Shown: positions 48,634 through 59,934, counted from the stretch's first letter. The stretch is DNA of 64,000 nucleotides from Leuctra nigra (GCA_934045905.1 OW203764.1:32839629-32903628); one strand, 5' to 3'. Made by a program: numbers and translations. The notes: generated by a model not told the origin, from the sequence alone.

Positions 48634-49739
48634 TTTTATTTATCGGGACATCGTACAACCGGGCCATGGTATACCTATTGTAATTATTAAAGCATTTCAA
48701 TATTGGGATCAATTGTTGCGTTTCACAATATTATTTGGCAGCCCAATACGTGAAAAATTGAACAAACAAAATCGTCCATGCAATGTAATTTGTAATACAT
48801 TGCAAAACATTGTAGCATAATTACCTTTCCTGAAACTGTCCCCGAAATTTTTTCTCGACTTCTCTTGTGTTTCATTGAAACACTCTAAATGTTAATTATC
48901 GGGAAATAAAACAGTATAATAACATCAATATGCAGAAGGCTCTAAATGACAGTACAATTAGACTGATTTTGAACCAATAAAGGAAAATTGTGCGTCCAGG
49001 GGCATCAGGCTATTCCAATAAATTTGCAAACACCTGTAATAAAATATCATGAAGAATGAATTTTTAATCAAATGTCAAAACTCCAAAATTTATAGTTATA
49101 GGTTGCAGAATGGACTATATGTACTATACCTATAGTATATCTACTATATTAGATTAATACTGTACAAATTCATGTCTGAAATTCAACATTTTCCCGCTGG
49201 GGTCCATTGTTTTCGAGGGTAAACGAGGTTTCCTCAAAAAACGTTGTTGAGCGCATTTCGGTTATGGCGGTGTTAGCCCGGAAACCAAACGTTCTATCTT
49301 GATCCCGAGCTGTTTTGATCAAATTGACCGCTCACCCCTGCCTGCGTTCTCTTGGGGCGCCGTGAACCGAAAAAGTGTGCTCTAAGGATTCGCGATCGTT
49401 GACCTTGTTATGTCGATATGAGCTAGATCCAGACTTCAGCCCGGCACCTTCACCCAATTAGTACGCGGCGAAGAAGCAATCACGTTCTAGAAATGCTCGA
49501 CACGAGAGATCGAGTTCCACTTATCCGAGCGACTTCATTGAATCGCTTTCTGATCGCGCTGACATCGATCAGGAAGCAGGGTCACGTGATCGCGTCTCGT
49601 GTCATCGGAGAAGACAAATACGATGCCACGTGACAAGTGACTTCTTCAAGTCGGGAGCATATAGTACAGTAACCTACTTTGCCGACAGGAGACAATTGCA
49701 AAGAAACTCGACCACCTTCCGATGCTATACGCGTATTTT

Positions 49740-50025
49740 TACCTATTCGAACAAATAAGCGATACGTGATGGAGCTACTTCTGGCAGGAAACTTTTTAGA
49801 TGCACTTTTTTATTTTGAAGTTCTTGTTTCCATAGGGCAGTGAAAGAGCGAGAAACAATTGAAATGTATAATTAGTTACAAGTTTACTTTTTCAGCCATA
49901 ACAAACAACTAAAGCAAATTTAATATAATGTTGGTATTTATATAAATATCCCCGTGATATCCTCCATTATTCCCCTTATGGCTAGTACCCACCAGACGTC
50001 AGTCGTGTTCCTTATTTTCTCGAAT
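49740..50025. repeat. Inverted counterpart of 17280-17555
   Basis: Same blocks as 17280-17555 read on the other strand (actttttcagccataacaaa, caggaaactttttagatgca). Lies in the GPCR intron and is not inside an obvious Helitron-like copy, which supports an independent repeat family. Confidence 0.7.
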
Positions 50026-50378
50026 AGCTTAAATACAGCAATTTCGGTTCGGTAGCTTTGAACATAATTGAACGAAAATTAACAAAACGAATTATCGTTG
50101 TTTGTCTGTATAGGATAACTGCATCACCCTACAATAGTCGCTATGGTAACAGACATCAATCTTGTTTATTTAGCTAAAGAAAGACAGAAAAGGTATCAAA
50201 TACAATAAGGATATAATTTCAAGAAAGGCAAAGATAATAGTAATTACTTATTTATTTACTGACAGCTCCACTTAGATTTTGGTCAGCTGCGTCAGATGAG
50301 ATTGGTTTTCAAAGTACTTTTTGTAAGGTTTTTCTTCATGCGAATAGAATTTTCAAAACCAAACAGTAAGCGCACATT

Positions 50379-50482
50379 TAAACTCACTATAATAATGTCG
50401 TACATTGCGATCTCTGGTACGACCTAAAAGAGAAAAATACGATTATTTAATTATTATTTAATCGTCTAAAGTGAGTTTAAAG
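50379..50482. mobile_element. Short MITE with TTTAAACTCACT ends
   Basis: TTTAAACTCACT and its inverse lie 104 bp apart. Inside are the block gatctctggtacgacct, similar to sequence near 400 (gacctctggtacgacct), and a small hairpin atacgatta...taatcgt. Confidence 0.5.
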
Positions 50483-50486
50483 TATT

Positions 50487-50890
50487 CGCCCCGACGGCTG
50501 CCACCTTAGCGCGGTGGTGGGGTTTGTGTTGGGCAATGCAGCTAAGCCGGCGAGCTTATGTGTAAGGGCTACCCACGCCGGACAGGTCAGTGGTGAGGCC
50601 CAGACAATTAGCAGCCAGGGTCGACCTACCCATGCCCTCCCTAGAATTTACGGTCCCCTTGGGCCGGCCTCTCCCCTCGAGACGTATGTCCCCCCGAATC
50701 TGGTCCCACCGTCCCGGCCGAACCCTCCCGGCCCGGTCTGGCCCCATTCCGGCGTGGCCTTCCCACCAATGCTGGACTCCCCCGGGCCGGGCCCATTTGG
50801 TCGACCCCTCCCTATGACCTCCATATATGATCAACAAAATTTAAAACATAAAATCCAAAGTGCGGAAAATTACCTCACTGTCGACGCGCC
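50487..50890 (+). repeat. GC-rich dispersed repeat, copy 2, with proline-rich frame
   Basis: Shares the TTAGCGCGGTGGTGGGGTTT start with the copy at 45225 but extends further. A 126-codon frame (50514-50894) is rich in Pro and Gly (NPPGPVWPHSG, DSPGPGPFGRP) and ends KIQSAENYLTVDAP. No known domain. It could be the start of a retrotransposon's first ORF. Inside the GPCR intron. Confidence 0.55.
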
Positions 50891-51673
50891 TTAAAATACT
50901 ATTTATTACTACTACTAAATTATGCTTTCTCCTTGATTTTTAGAAAAATCTTGAAAAATCAAATTTGAATACCCATGCGTGTCTCGTTCTTATGCTACTT
51001 CTCCATTTAGCTATGAGGAGAACATGATTTAGCTTTTGTAGGTTATAGCCTCCGTAAACATTGCCTCTTTAGTTTAGAGTAATACTGTCAGGAACATTGG
51101 TTTCTTGCGTCTATTCATGTCGTATTTTGCATAACAAATGAAATGCTTCTTCTCTGCGCGTCAAGTTAAAAAGAGTTGCTTCCTTCTTATCAGTTCATTA
51201 AAAGTCTATTCTATTATTTTAAGGCTAAAATAGAACCGAATTAAAATCAGAGTTACTGAAAGTAGGAATGTCAGGGGCAGAAACGTGTCTGACAAGATAA
51301 TAATCTATTCTATAGAAACAAGTAAGAAAGTATTTCTCAGAAGAAAATGGAGACGGATTCTTTTTTGTCTTTCCTCTTGATACTCTGTAAGCTGTTGTGG
51401 AGACAACGCTCGAACAAAACTAATTATTTTCTCCTCATCCGAATCGGCTTATTATCAGGATCAATAGCCGGGGATTAACTGATGCGTTGATCCCTGTGTT
51501 TCACCTATCACGTGATCGAGGCACACGAGACCAATGCCAAGGCTCAACTCTGTTGATTCCGCTTTACTCGAACAAAGTGGCGTATTCTTACAACAGATCA
51601 AGCTAATCACATTGTTAATATTTTCCCATTTGGAGCTGATGTATGTGCATCTTCCACTGGAGTATAATAATAA

Positions 51674-52597
51674 CTAGGAAAATGCTCTGTGTTACGCGTT
51701 GATAAGCGAGCACCGGTACGTGCAACACTTCGAATCAATATTACCTAAAACACTGCAAAAATACATTCAAATAATAAAAAAGTTATTAGTTATTTCACTT
51801 CGACACCTGCTTTTCAATGCAACTTAGTAAAAGCCACACCCTAAAATATTAAACAAATTAAATTTATTTTGAAATGTTATAAAAATTATTTAAACATTCA
51901 GTAATTTCTATTATACAAAATAGTAAATTATTATCCAAACAGTATCCACACGTCCCTGTCTGTATTGAGCGTAAGTATACATCAACGTTTTACGAACTAA
52001 GAAACTTATCGATTTAAAATCATATGTCGTAACCACAATTTCTATGAAACAACCAATCTATTTCTGCAATTAATAATAACTTTCGCCTGTCGACGAAGAG
52101 TTTTCTTAGCCTTTCCAAGGAAAAAAATGCTTCTATGAAAACTCCAGTAAACAATAACTACATACCCTTCTTCAAGCAAAGAAAATACCTATATACCTAC
52201 GCATGTATATATACATGAAGTTTACTGTTTTACATATGTAGTTTACGCATGTAAACTATCTAAAACGAATTGCCATGTAATAATTGTTACGTTTCCTAGC
52301 AATAATACGTTCATATAAATAAGGCAGCTGCCGCCTCCGAGTTTCATTACCGAGCGGCCGCAACGGACTCCTTGAACCTACTACGCATATTAATATATGA
52401 AAATACGTGTATTTTTTTATTATTTATTTACAGATCTTTCTAAACAACTAGATAGGTTTAAGTTAGTATGAGATAAAGGTGTGTAACAAATTTCAGATCG
52501 ATCCGTTGACCGGTGCAACCTGGGTTGCCGTGAAACAAAAACACACACAGAGAAAGTGCCGCAAGAGTCAAGTGGAGACGCTCGCTCCACTCGCTTA
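51674..52597 (-). mobile_element. Helitron-like element, copy R5, within the GPCR intron
   Basis: The left end A|CTAGGAAAATGCTCTG and the right end cacagagaaagtgccgcaag with CGCTCGCTCCACTCGC are both present. The middle (about 51780-52430) has little family sequence and may be another insertion or strongly decayed. Confidence 0.6.
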
Positions 52598-53934
52598 TAA
52601 CTTCCCTTCATATTAATAATTTTTCTTTCTTCTTCGTCCTCCTCTCATATACCTCTAAAACGTCCTCCAAATTCCCACTTTCGAAATCCTACGATTGCCC
52701 ATTTCCTTCATTTTCCCAGACCAACTCAATCTCTCTCCCAATCTTATGGCCCAATCTTTCTCCATAACAAGACTAATTTACTGCAGCGTCTCTCCGGATA
52801 AGTCCTTCTATTACTACACGTCCGTGGCTGCTGATAAATCTGCGTTCAAGTTCACCGCAGTTGTCACTTTTTAATTGGCCGGAATTTGTCTCGTTATATC
52901 TCAAGCAGTCGTCATGAAACACAACAGCAATCCCACGAATGTTTATGAATTATTTCATCATTCGCTCTACAAAGTTAATTTGTCTTCATTTACTTAATTC
53001 TCTACAGTTGAATTACGCTCCCTTTTCTTATTCATAATAGTCTTGAGAGCAGTTTTTCGCCCGCTACAAATTAATAATTTTAATTAATATTGTTCTTTGC
53101 GACAACTCTTTTGACGCTGCTCGCAAAACTTTCCACTAATTGGCTCTGTCAAAAGTTCAGGCTTGAACAAAGATATGAATTCAAAAGGAATACGTAATTG
53201 AGAGATGGGAAGCAACATTTCGAATACTATACTGATAGTCGAGATTCGTCCATAAAACACCCTGGCTGGCTGCGGAGTTCGCATGTTTCTATGTTTATAT
53301 TTCGCGGTTATTTATCACTGGAATGGGATAAGCTCCGGGCCGCGATATTATTACATTCCTGTGCCTGTTTGTGCGTGAATACTCAGCTACTTTCACCCCC
53401 CGTTGCAGAACGTGCCGTGTCAGATCAAATCCAACCACAGCCCCTTGCCTTTCTCTTCGTTCAATTTCCTGCGAACTGCGGGAATCGGAAATCTACCTTC
53501 AGACAATACTCCCCAATAACCACTTGATTTGCTGACCACTATTCTCAACATTATCGTTCCAAGAAAATTCCAATATTGGTCCAAACAAATACCACTCTTA
53601 ATTAATATTTGATACAGTAAACCGATATTGCGTAAAGAAACGTACGATGAAGATATTTGAGGTTCGTTTCACTTTAATTAACAAGTCTTAAATCTTAATT
53701 GGATTTATATTTAGACACAGCAATTAAGATTTTGAATCTATTTCCATATACTCTTGAACTTATATTATGGCACACTAATTAACATACAGTTACTGTCAAT
53801 TGGTGTCAATTTCATTGTAATTGTTTGACATCAGTAAATAACGGCTCCCATACGACACTGATACAGAGTATGTTTATTGAGATGTAATTTCACTGCAATT
53901 TCCCGGAATTACCTGTATCAGATGAATTCTCTGT

Positions 53935-54536
53935 GACGCGTTGCTAAGTAAACGCACGGTAGGACGCGTTGCTAAGTAAACGCACGGTAGGACGCGTTGC
54001 TAAGTAAACGCACGGTAGGACGCGTTGCTAAGTAAACGCACGGTAGGACGCGTTGCTAAGTAAACGCACGGTAGGACGCGTTGCTAAGTAAACGCACGGT
54101 AGGACGCGTTGCTAAGTAAACGCACGGTAGGACGCGTTGCTAAGTAAACGCACGGTAGGACGCGTTGCTAAGTAAACGCACGGTAGGACGCGTTGCTAAG
54201 TAAACGCACGGTAGGACGCGTTGCTAAGTAAACGTACTGTAGGACGCGTTGCTAAGTAAACGCACGGTAGGACGCGTTGCTAAGTAAACGCACGGTAGGA
54301 CGCGTTGCTAAGTAAACGCACGGTAGGACGCGTTGCTAAGTAAACGCACGGTAGGACGCGTTGCTAAGTAAACGCACTGTAGGACGCGTTGCTAAGTAAA
54401 CGTACTGTAGGACGCGTTGCTAAGTAAACGCACGGTAGGACGCGTTGCTAAGTAAACGCACGGTAGGACGCGTTGCTAAGTAAACGCACGGTAGGACGCG
54501 TTGCTAAGTAAACGCACGGTAGGACGCGTTGCTAAG
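53935..54536. repeat. 28-bp minisatellite (about 21.5 copies) made from a Helitron-like 3' end
   Basis: Twenty-one and a half units start GACGCGTTGCTAAG and continue with taaacgcacggtag; a few variants read cgtactgtag or cgcactgtag. The array is entered from tctctgtg and left through gctaagcgagcctttgt. Those flanks match the terminal sequence of the dispersed family read in reverse (for example 32985-33010, ACGCGTTGATAAGCGAGCC). The array therefore lies within the end of one such copy, and its unit covers the terminal hairpin (AACGC...GCGTT). Confidence 0.93.
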
Positions 54537-55183
54537 CGAGCCTTTGTGCAATATAAGTATATAGATTCAAACACTGTCATCTTAAAAATAGTACAAAACG
54601 GATTATAGATTTGATGTTCAATAGGTATTGTTCTTTTTTCTCCATTTTCTAAACATACCCTTCAGGTCTTTCCCACTCTAAAATAATTATTTGAAATTTA
54701 TCTTGTATGCTATACCTAGGTATATCTAAATATTAATCTGAACATCGTTTTGTATATTTTCTTACCGCCTGGATCCGAGCCTGAGACACACAATAAAAAT
54801 ATTCTTCCCATTCAAATCGTAAATCGAAAACTGATTCCTCCGGCCATGTACCTAGGAAATGCAGATAGTTTTCTTCTGTATTCCTCCGATCTATAATATG
54901 TTGTGTGGAGAAGGTTGGGTACGTTTCTTTACCTAACAAACAGTTCTTTTTCGATAATGCACATTTTACGGATATTTCAAATAAGTCTAAAACATCAATC
55001 ACTTGATCAAATCAATTCACATCATATCAATCAATTATTCGGTCATCTTGAGGTTGACCGAAAACTTATAAAATATTGTTCGCAATGAACATACAAAATT
55101 GTAACACTCCATTAGACAAACGAATTATTTTCACTTTTCAATCAATCAAATTCCATAATTTTAAAATTACTTGATTTGGACTG

Positions 55184-55270
55184 AATCCGATTCACGGCTA
55201 TAAGGATTAACATTGAACCGAATCGGATTCTAAGGCCGAATTCAAAATATGAAAGTTATAGAATAGGGCT
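55184..55270. repeat. ATAAGGATTAACATTG hairpin repeat before the GPCR exon
   Basis: Arms gaatccgattcacgg and ccgaatcggattc surround ctataaggattaacattg. It is followed by gttatagaatagggc, like the outer ends of the copy at 2497-2723. It lies about 150 bp upstream of the exon acceptor. Confidence 0.55.
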
Positions 55271-55418
55271 CCAGATTCTTTTGCCTACCGCGCAAAAACT
55301 AAAACTAGCCGCGTAAGTACTGGCATGGCATTAGTGTGTGTGTAATATTTTCATACTGTGTGATTCATCGGTGTAACCTTGTCCACGGACATTGTTCAGT
55401 AATAACCTTTGGTTTCAG

Positions 55419-55618
55419 GATGTCGTACACTTCGGTGTTGACGATCGTCGCCTTCTCCATGGAGCGGTTCCTGGCGATCTGTCACCCTCTCTACTCGTAC
55501 ACGATGTCGGGACTGAAGCGCGCCGTCCGCATCATCGCCCTCATCTGGCTGGTGTCGCTGTTGAGTGCCGCCCCCTTCGCCGTCTACACCACCGTGGACT
55601 ACATCGACTACCCTCCAG
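55419..55618 (+). CDS. Internal exon of a CAPA/pyrokinin-like neuropeptide GPCR (TM3-TM4-ECL2)
   Basis: This exon continues the receptor begun at 46804-46894. Joining ...GAG AT to G ATG TCG TAC gives [18 protein letters not shown], running straight into [10 protein letters not shown], the E/DRY-type motif at the end of TM3 where the G protein couples. It is followed by [15 protein letters not shown] (loop 2) and a TM4 helix, [19 protein letters not shown], then VDYIDYPPG of extracellular loop 2. The acceptor is tttggtttcag and the donor CCAG|gtgaga. The exon is 200 bp and ends one base into a codon. In insects CAPA receptors of this group act in osmoregulatory signalling, while pyrokinin receptors bind FXPRL peptides. 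The fragment does not decide between them, though the TTVxYIDYP loop favours a CAPA receptor. TM5-TM7 exons were not found before the window ends. Confidence 0.88.
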
Positions 55619-55637
55619 GTGAGACCACTGTCTATTA

Positions 55638-56213
55638 GTCACCCTCTCTACTCGTACACGATGTCGGGACTGAAGCGACATCATCGCCCTCATCTGGCTG
55701 GTGTCGCTGTTGAGTGCCGCCCCCTTCGCCGTCTACACCACCGTGGACTACATCGACTACCCTCCAGGTAGACCACTGTCTATTAGTCACCCTCTCTACT
55801 CGTACACGATGTCGGGACTGAAGCGACATCATCGCCTTCATCTGGCTGGTGTCGCTGTTGAGTGCCGCCCCCTTCGCCGTCTACACCACCGTGGAATACA
55901 TCGACTACCCTCCAGGTGAGACCACTGTCTATTAGTCACCCTCTCTACTCGTACACGATGTCGGGACTGAAGCGACATCATCGCCTTCATCTGGCTGGTG
56001 TCGCTGTTGAGTGCCGCCCCCTTCGCCGTCTACACCACCGTGGACTACATCGACTACCCTCCAGGTGAGACCACTGTCTATTAGTCACCCTCTCTACTCG
56101 TACACGATGTCGGGACTGAAGCGACATCATCGCCTTCATCTGGCTGGTGTCGCTGTTGAGTGCCGCCCCCTTCGCCGTCTACACCACCGTGGACTACATC
56201 GACTACCCTCCAG
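55638..56213 (+). pseudogene. Four tandem, frameshifted copies of the GPCR exon's 3' part
   Basis: The last 138 bp of the receptor exon plus 19 bp of intron (original unit 55481-55637) are repeated head to tail at 55638-55785, 55786-55934, 55935-56083 and 56084-56213. All four copies share an 8-bp deletion after CTGAAGCG, so the Arg-Ala-Val-Arg segment is lost and the frame shifts. Otherwise they are nearly identical to the parent. Most copies keep the CCAG|GTGAGA donor; copy 1 has the altered donor GGTAGACC. Each is preceded by tctattag, a possible acceptor. Reading from the real exon's phase into a copy runs [11 protein letters not shown] and then hits TGA, so an included copy would truncate the receptor. 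Either a very recent tandem duplication or an assembly artefact would explain the near-identity. Confidence 0.85.
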
Positions 56214-56335
56214 GTGAGGGACCACTCGAACTTTTATTTCAGTGGTGTTTACAGTCGAAATGTTCATTCAGTAACTACCCCGGCACGGCGCTAGGGGGCT
56301 GGGGGCTGGGGGCTGGGGGCCGGGGGCGTCCCTAA

Positions 56336-57597
56336 TTGAGCGACCGTCTTTCTTTGCATCTTTTGGACAATTTCTCTCCTTTTTTCCAGACGCCACGGGC
56401 CACATTGTTTTTTTGGTCGAGCTTAAATTTTGCACACTATTATCACTATAACTTAGTTTGGGGTTATTTTTAGAACCTCTATTGGTTCAAATTTTAAAAC
56501 AAATATCTTCTGATTGGTTAATTCAATCTATTTGAAACTTTGCAATGTAATGTTGCTTTTCTAATTCAGATCAACATTTTATTAACTTTTACAAAGTTTC
56601 AGCAAAATCCTATTGTTGGTTAAAATTTAAAGAAATATTTCCCGATTGGTCGAAAATCAAAATGTTATCCGATGAAGCTCAAATTTTGCATAGACTTTAA
56701 GACCACCATTTTCTCTTATGTCACAAGTTTGCAGCCCAATCAGTAGAGAATGTATGTACTTTTTTGAATTTTTATACGGTTTTGAAATAGACGGGATTTC
56801 CAGTGCAGCTTAGAGCCGGTTTTCTTTATGCACCAAAGTGTATAGATGGCTATTCTTTCAATAAAAATCCGGTACTTTTATGGGCCAGTACACACGACAT
56901 ATCAAACTCGCACATTCCTGCCGCGAATTGAATGTGTGGCTTTAATGTTCAGTCCACACGGTGGACATTCTTGACACATTCAATGCTAGATCCACTGCCC
57001 TCTTCACTTTGATTTGGCATGAATATGTTTGTTTAAAAGGAGCTTGGCGCCATTATTTAAGCTGACATTTCAAAAGTAATTATTTTTTCTTGTACATACT
57101 TGCTTTTCTTCTTTTGTTCTTGTCAATGTATGTAAAATCTGATCGTGTTGTATTCAGAATCAGACGATGAAGATTTTACTATACCTGCGGCTGTTGTTTC
57201 ATTAGAAAATCAAAAGAGGAAAAAAAATGAAAAGAAGAAATAGATATGTGTGGGCATAGCCAACTGACATTTTTCGTCCACGAAATGTCAGATGGCTATG
57301 GTGTGGGTGAAGCCATGGTTTTTAAAATTCCAAAAAGAAGTGTGTTCTAAACCATCTGTGCCGAGTTGGTAATATCTGCAGAGCGATTGTTTCATGTGTT
57401 GAAATGTTTAATTTAATAGTTTTTATTCATTTGACAAGTGTATGTTTATTAATTACATCAAAACATTATGTTTAAAATAGCCAGAATAATCGAATCGATT
57501 CAAATCTCTGCCTTCCCATTGGTCCGAACCCAATGCGTGATCTTGAAGGTTTCAACAATACAAATTTATCTACGCGTTATAGCGAGCGTTTTCCTAG
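56336..57597 (+). mobile_element. Helitron-like element, copy F6, diverged and enlarged
   Basis: Starts A|TTGAGCGACCG immediately after a G-rich run at 56291-56330 and ends gcgagcgttttcCTAG|T. The interior has the family's sub-repeats at 56400-56780. The stretch from about 56870 to 57500 is not shared with other copies and includes a hairpin at 57252-57297, so a second insertion is likely. Non-coding. Confidence 0.65.
57252..57297. repeat. Hairpin inside Helitron-like copy F6
   Basis: Arms catagccaactgacattt and aaatgtcagatggctatg with a roughly 10-nt loop and one bulged position. Confidence 0.65.
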
Positions 57598-57876
57598 TTA
57601 AATGTAAGAATCACTTGATTCTATAAAACTACCATCAACTAAAGTGTTGGTCCATAAATTGTTGCGTTTTATACTTGGTTTGACCATGGAGGTACACAAT
57701 TTTATAATATAATTTACAATTTTATAATGTAATTTATAATTTATAATTCAACAATTTATAACAATTAAGATTATTTTAGATTTAGGTTGTTACATGGAAA
57801 CAGATACATTAGTGTATTTACTTGTTGAATGTTCGTTCACCACTTTTTCTATAAATTACAAATGAAGAAAATATAA

Positions 57877-58938
57877 TTGAGCGAGCGAAGCGAGCGTCTC
57901 CTTTTGGCTCTTTTGGTACGGACCTCTGTTTTTTTTTTTTTTTTTTTTTTTTGTTTGTTTGTCTGTCGTCTGCTCGTATACAGATTGCACCGTTTATCCG
58001 ACCGAGCTGAAATTTTGCACACATGTCCAGACCAAATATGAGATTTGCAGACCCTAATTTTTTTGAAATCCCCTGATTGGTTCAAATTTAAAAAAAAATA
58101 TCTTTCGATTGGTTGGTTTAATCAATTTGAAATTTAGCAAAGTCATTGCAACCAACATTGTACCCAATCATAATAATTTTCAGCCAAATCCTCCCATTGG
58201 TTCAAATTTTAAACCATTTATCCGGTGATTTTTGTAATTTATACTAGAACCGATTGACCGACCAACTTAAAACTTCGCATGGTCATTAGTACCAACATTT
58301 AAGGTATTTTTGCCAATTTTCAGTCTAATCTGTAGTTATTTTCAAAAGTTTTTGTAATTTTAGGGACATTTTGTGTGTTGGCTGTCAAATTTACGGCGAC
58401 TTCGAATCTTCAGTTCAAGGCAAAGTAGTTAGAGCAGAAAGTTTCAAACGAAATTCAAAGAGATTCAAAGATTCAAAGATTTATTTTTCGAAGTGGTACT
58501 ACATAATGTTTACAATCGTATGTGTACATACCTTAATAAGCATAGCTTGTGGCGGGGCATGTTATTAAAATTAGGTTAGATTATAAAACTAAGATTATGA
58601 TACTAATAATGACCGTTCAACAGATTGATCTGATATTGTGTACACAGTAATATCAAATCATATGAGTGGTCCCAGGTATATTTTTGAAAGATATCCTGTG
58701 ATTTTTGAAACTTAACAAGGTACCGTTCAATCAAAGGTTTAATCGATCAACTTAAAACTTAGCAAGGTTATTGGGACCAATATTTTTGGAGATTTTGGAG
58801 ATATTTATACAAGACGTCTGTGACGAAATTAAAGAATTATTGCCTTTTAATGACATTTTCGATAGACATAATTTCGGTTCGAGGTGTTGCGCGTATCCGT
58901 GGTCGCTCATCAACGCGTTACTCAGAGCGTTTTCCTAG
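57877..58938 (+). mobile_element. Helitron-like non-autonomous element, copy F5 (complete, with insertion)
   Basis: 1062 bp from A|TTGAGCGAGCGAAGCG to agagcgttttcCTAG|T, with a T tract at 57929-57952. It is closely similar to the copy at 34092-34991 except for a 150-bp LINE-tail insertion at about 58452. Non-coding. Confidence 0.8.
58452..58602 (-). mobile_element. LINE 3'-end fragment nested in a Helitron-like copy
   Basis: Compared with the sister copy at 34092-34991, this copy has about 150 extra bases between the blocks ending gaaagttt and starting ataatgaccgttcaac. Read on the minus strand, the insert ends AATAAATCTTTGAATC with repeated AATCTTTG octamers. That is the kind of 8-bp microsatellite tail found at CR1-type LINE 3' ends. 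No coding remains. Confidence 0.5.
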
Positions 58939-59146
58939 TTTAATTTAATTGAATATTATTTGAGGAAACGAAAATGCACACACACAATGTACTTACAATG
59001 TCAGTATTTTGTTCATGAGAGTTTTAGAGAATTTTTTACGTATGTATATGTGTGATAGTGAATTAAATGTCAATGGGTAAAAATGTTTCGCCCCACACAA
59101 CACAATTTTTATCCCAACGCATAAAATTCTGGAGTTGTCTCTAAAA

Positions 59147-59375
59147 CTAGGATAATAGTGACTGATGAATAATTCTGATGATCATTGGGAGATGATGATG
59201 ATGATGATGATGATGAAGAAGACTGGACAAGAGGGGGTCGTGGCCTAATAGGGAACCCTCCCGTAATTTACATCTCGATTCAGTGAAACCGGATGCGGGA
59301 ATCGAACTCGGGACCTGTGGTCGGCGGAGTGCAAGTCCAGAGAATTTAGCCTGAGCCACATTGCTCCGTCCCAGT
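59147..59375 (-). mobile_element. tRNA-derived SINE with (ATC)n tail
   Basis: Minus strand: an A-box-like GTGGCTCAGGCTAAATTC, then a clear Pol III B box, GAGTTCGATTCCC, 30-40 bases on. A SINE body with gggagggttccctattagg follows, and the tail is a run of ATC (59191-59216). Head, body and simple tail in this order are the SINE plan. Confidence 0.75.
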
Positions 59376-59606
59376 ACAAGTGAGCCAATCAGCCGGAGTC
59401 TTTTCTGTAAAGAAAATGCTTTCATCACTTTTCAACGACTCGCAATACGTAGTACACCCACGGTTACATAAATTGCTTGCAAAATTCTAAGTCATTTTTC
59501 AAAACTTGATTATTCATACGAAAACGCAGCGGCAAACGCAGAAGGCGAGCAAGGGTTGGAGGGTTTGATTATCATATACCTCATCCACCTCATACATAAT
59601 AATTCA

Positions 59607-59909
59607 ACTACATTAAACAAATATTGACGGTAATTCGAGCTCCAACTAAGACGTTTACCGTCAATTATTCTGCCCTTGGGTGTATACCGCCTACATGTTT
59701 CTATTTTCCGGAATATCCGAGTAGACGTCAATGCTGCTGCAAGTTTTTTTAAAGGGATTAATTACAAATATAAGTCCACACATTCTACATTATCAAATAT
59801 TGACCGTAATTCGAGCTCCAACTAAGACGTTTACCGTCAATTATTCTGCCCTTGGGTGTATACCGCCTACACGTTTCTATTTTCCGGAATATCCGAGTAG
59901 ACGTCAATG
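59607..59909 (+). repeat. Direct duplication, two copies with 176-bp period
   Basis: The roughly 125-bp segments 59607-59733 and 59783-59909 are almost identical (gtaattcgagctccaactaa, tgcccttgggtgtataccgc). Each contains an internal hairpin, ttgacggtaa...tttaccgtcaa. The spacer is unique. Recent tandem duplication. Confidence 0.85.
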
Positions 59910-59934
59910 TTTATTTTGTAAATAAAATTACAAA

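Larger units (their letters stand above)
46895..55418 (+). other. Intron of the GPCR gene, filled with repeats
   Basis: This 8.5 kb stretch lies between the two in-phase receptor exons, with gtgagt at its left end and tttcag at its right. It contains a perfect palindrome at 47319-47356, a foldback element at 48105-48633, a repeat shared with 17280-17555 (49740-50025), a small inverted-repeat element at 50379-50482, a GC-rich repeat at 50487-50890, a Helitron-like copy at 51674-52597 and the 28-bp array at 53935-54536. The segments 46930-47300, 48634-49200, 50895-51670 and 52598-53930 show no recognisable gene. The block 49200-49700 is richer in CpG than its surroundings (see findings). Confidence 0.75.

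Noticed and set aside
53935..54536. CRISPR array with 28-bp repeats
   Set aside because: There are no spacers; it is a head-to-tail minisatellite related to a transposon end.
55392..56335. Multiple small proteins (GLKRHHR...RLPSR) in the exon repeat
   Set aside because: They are the shifted frame of the duplicated receptor exon, not separate genes.
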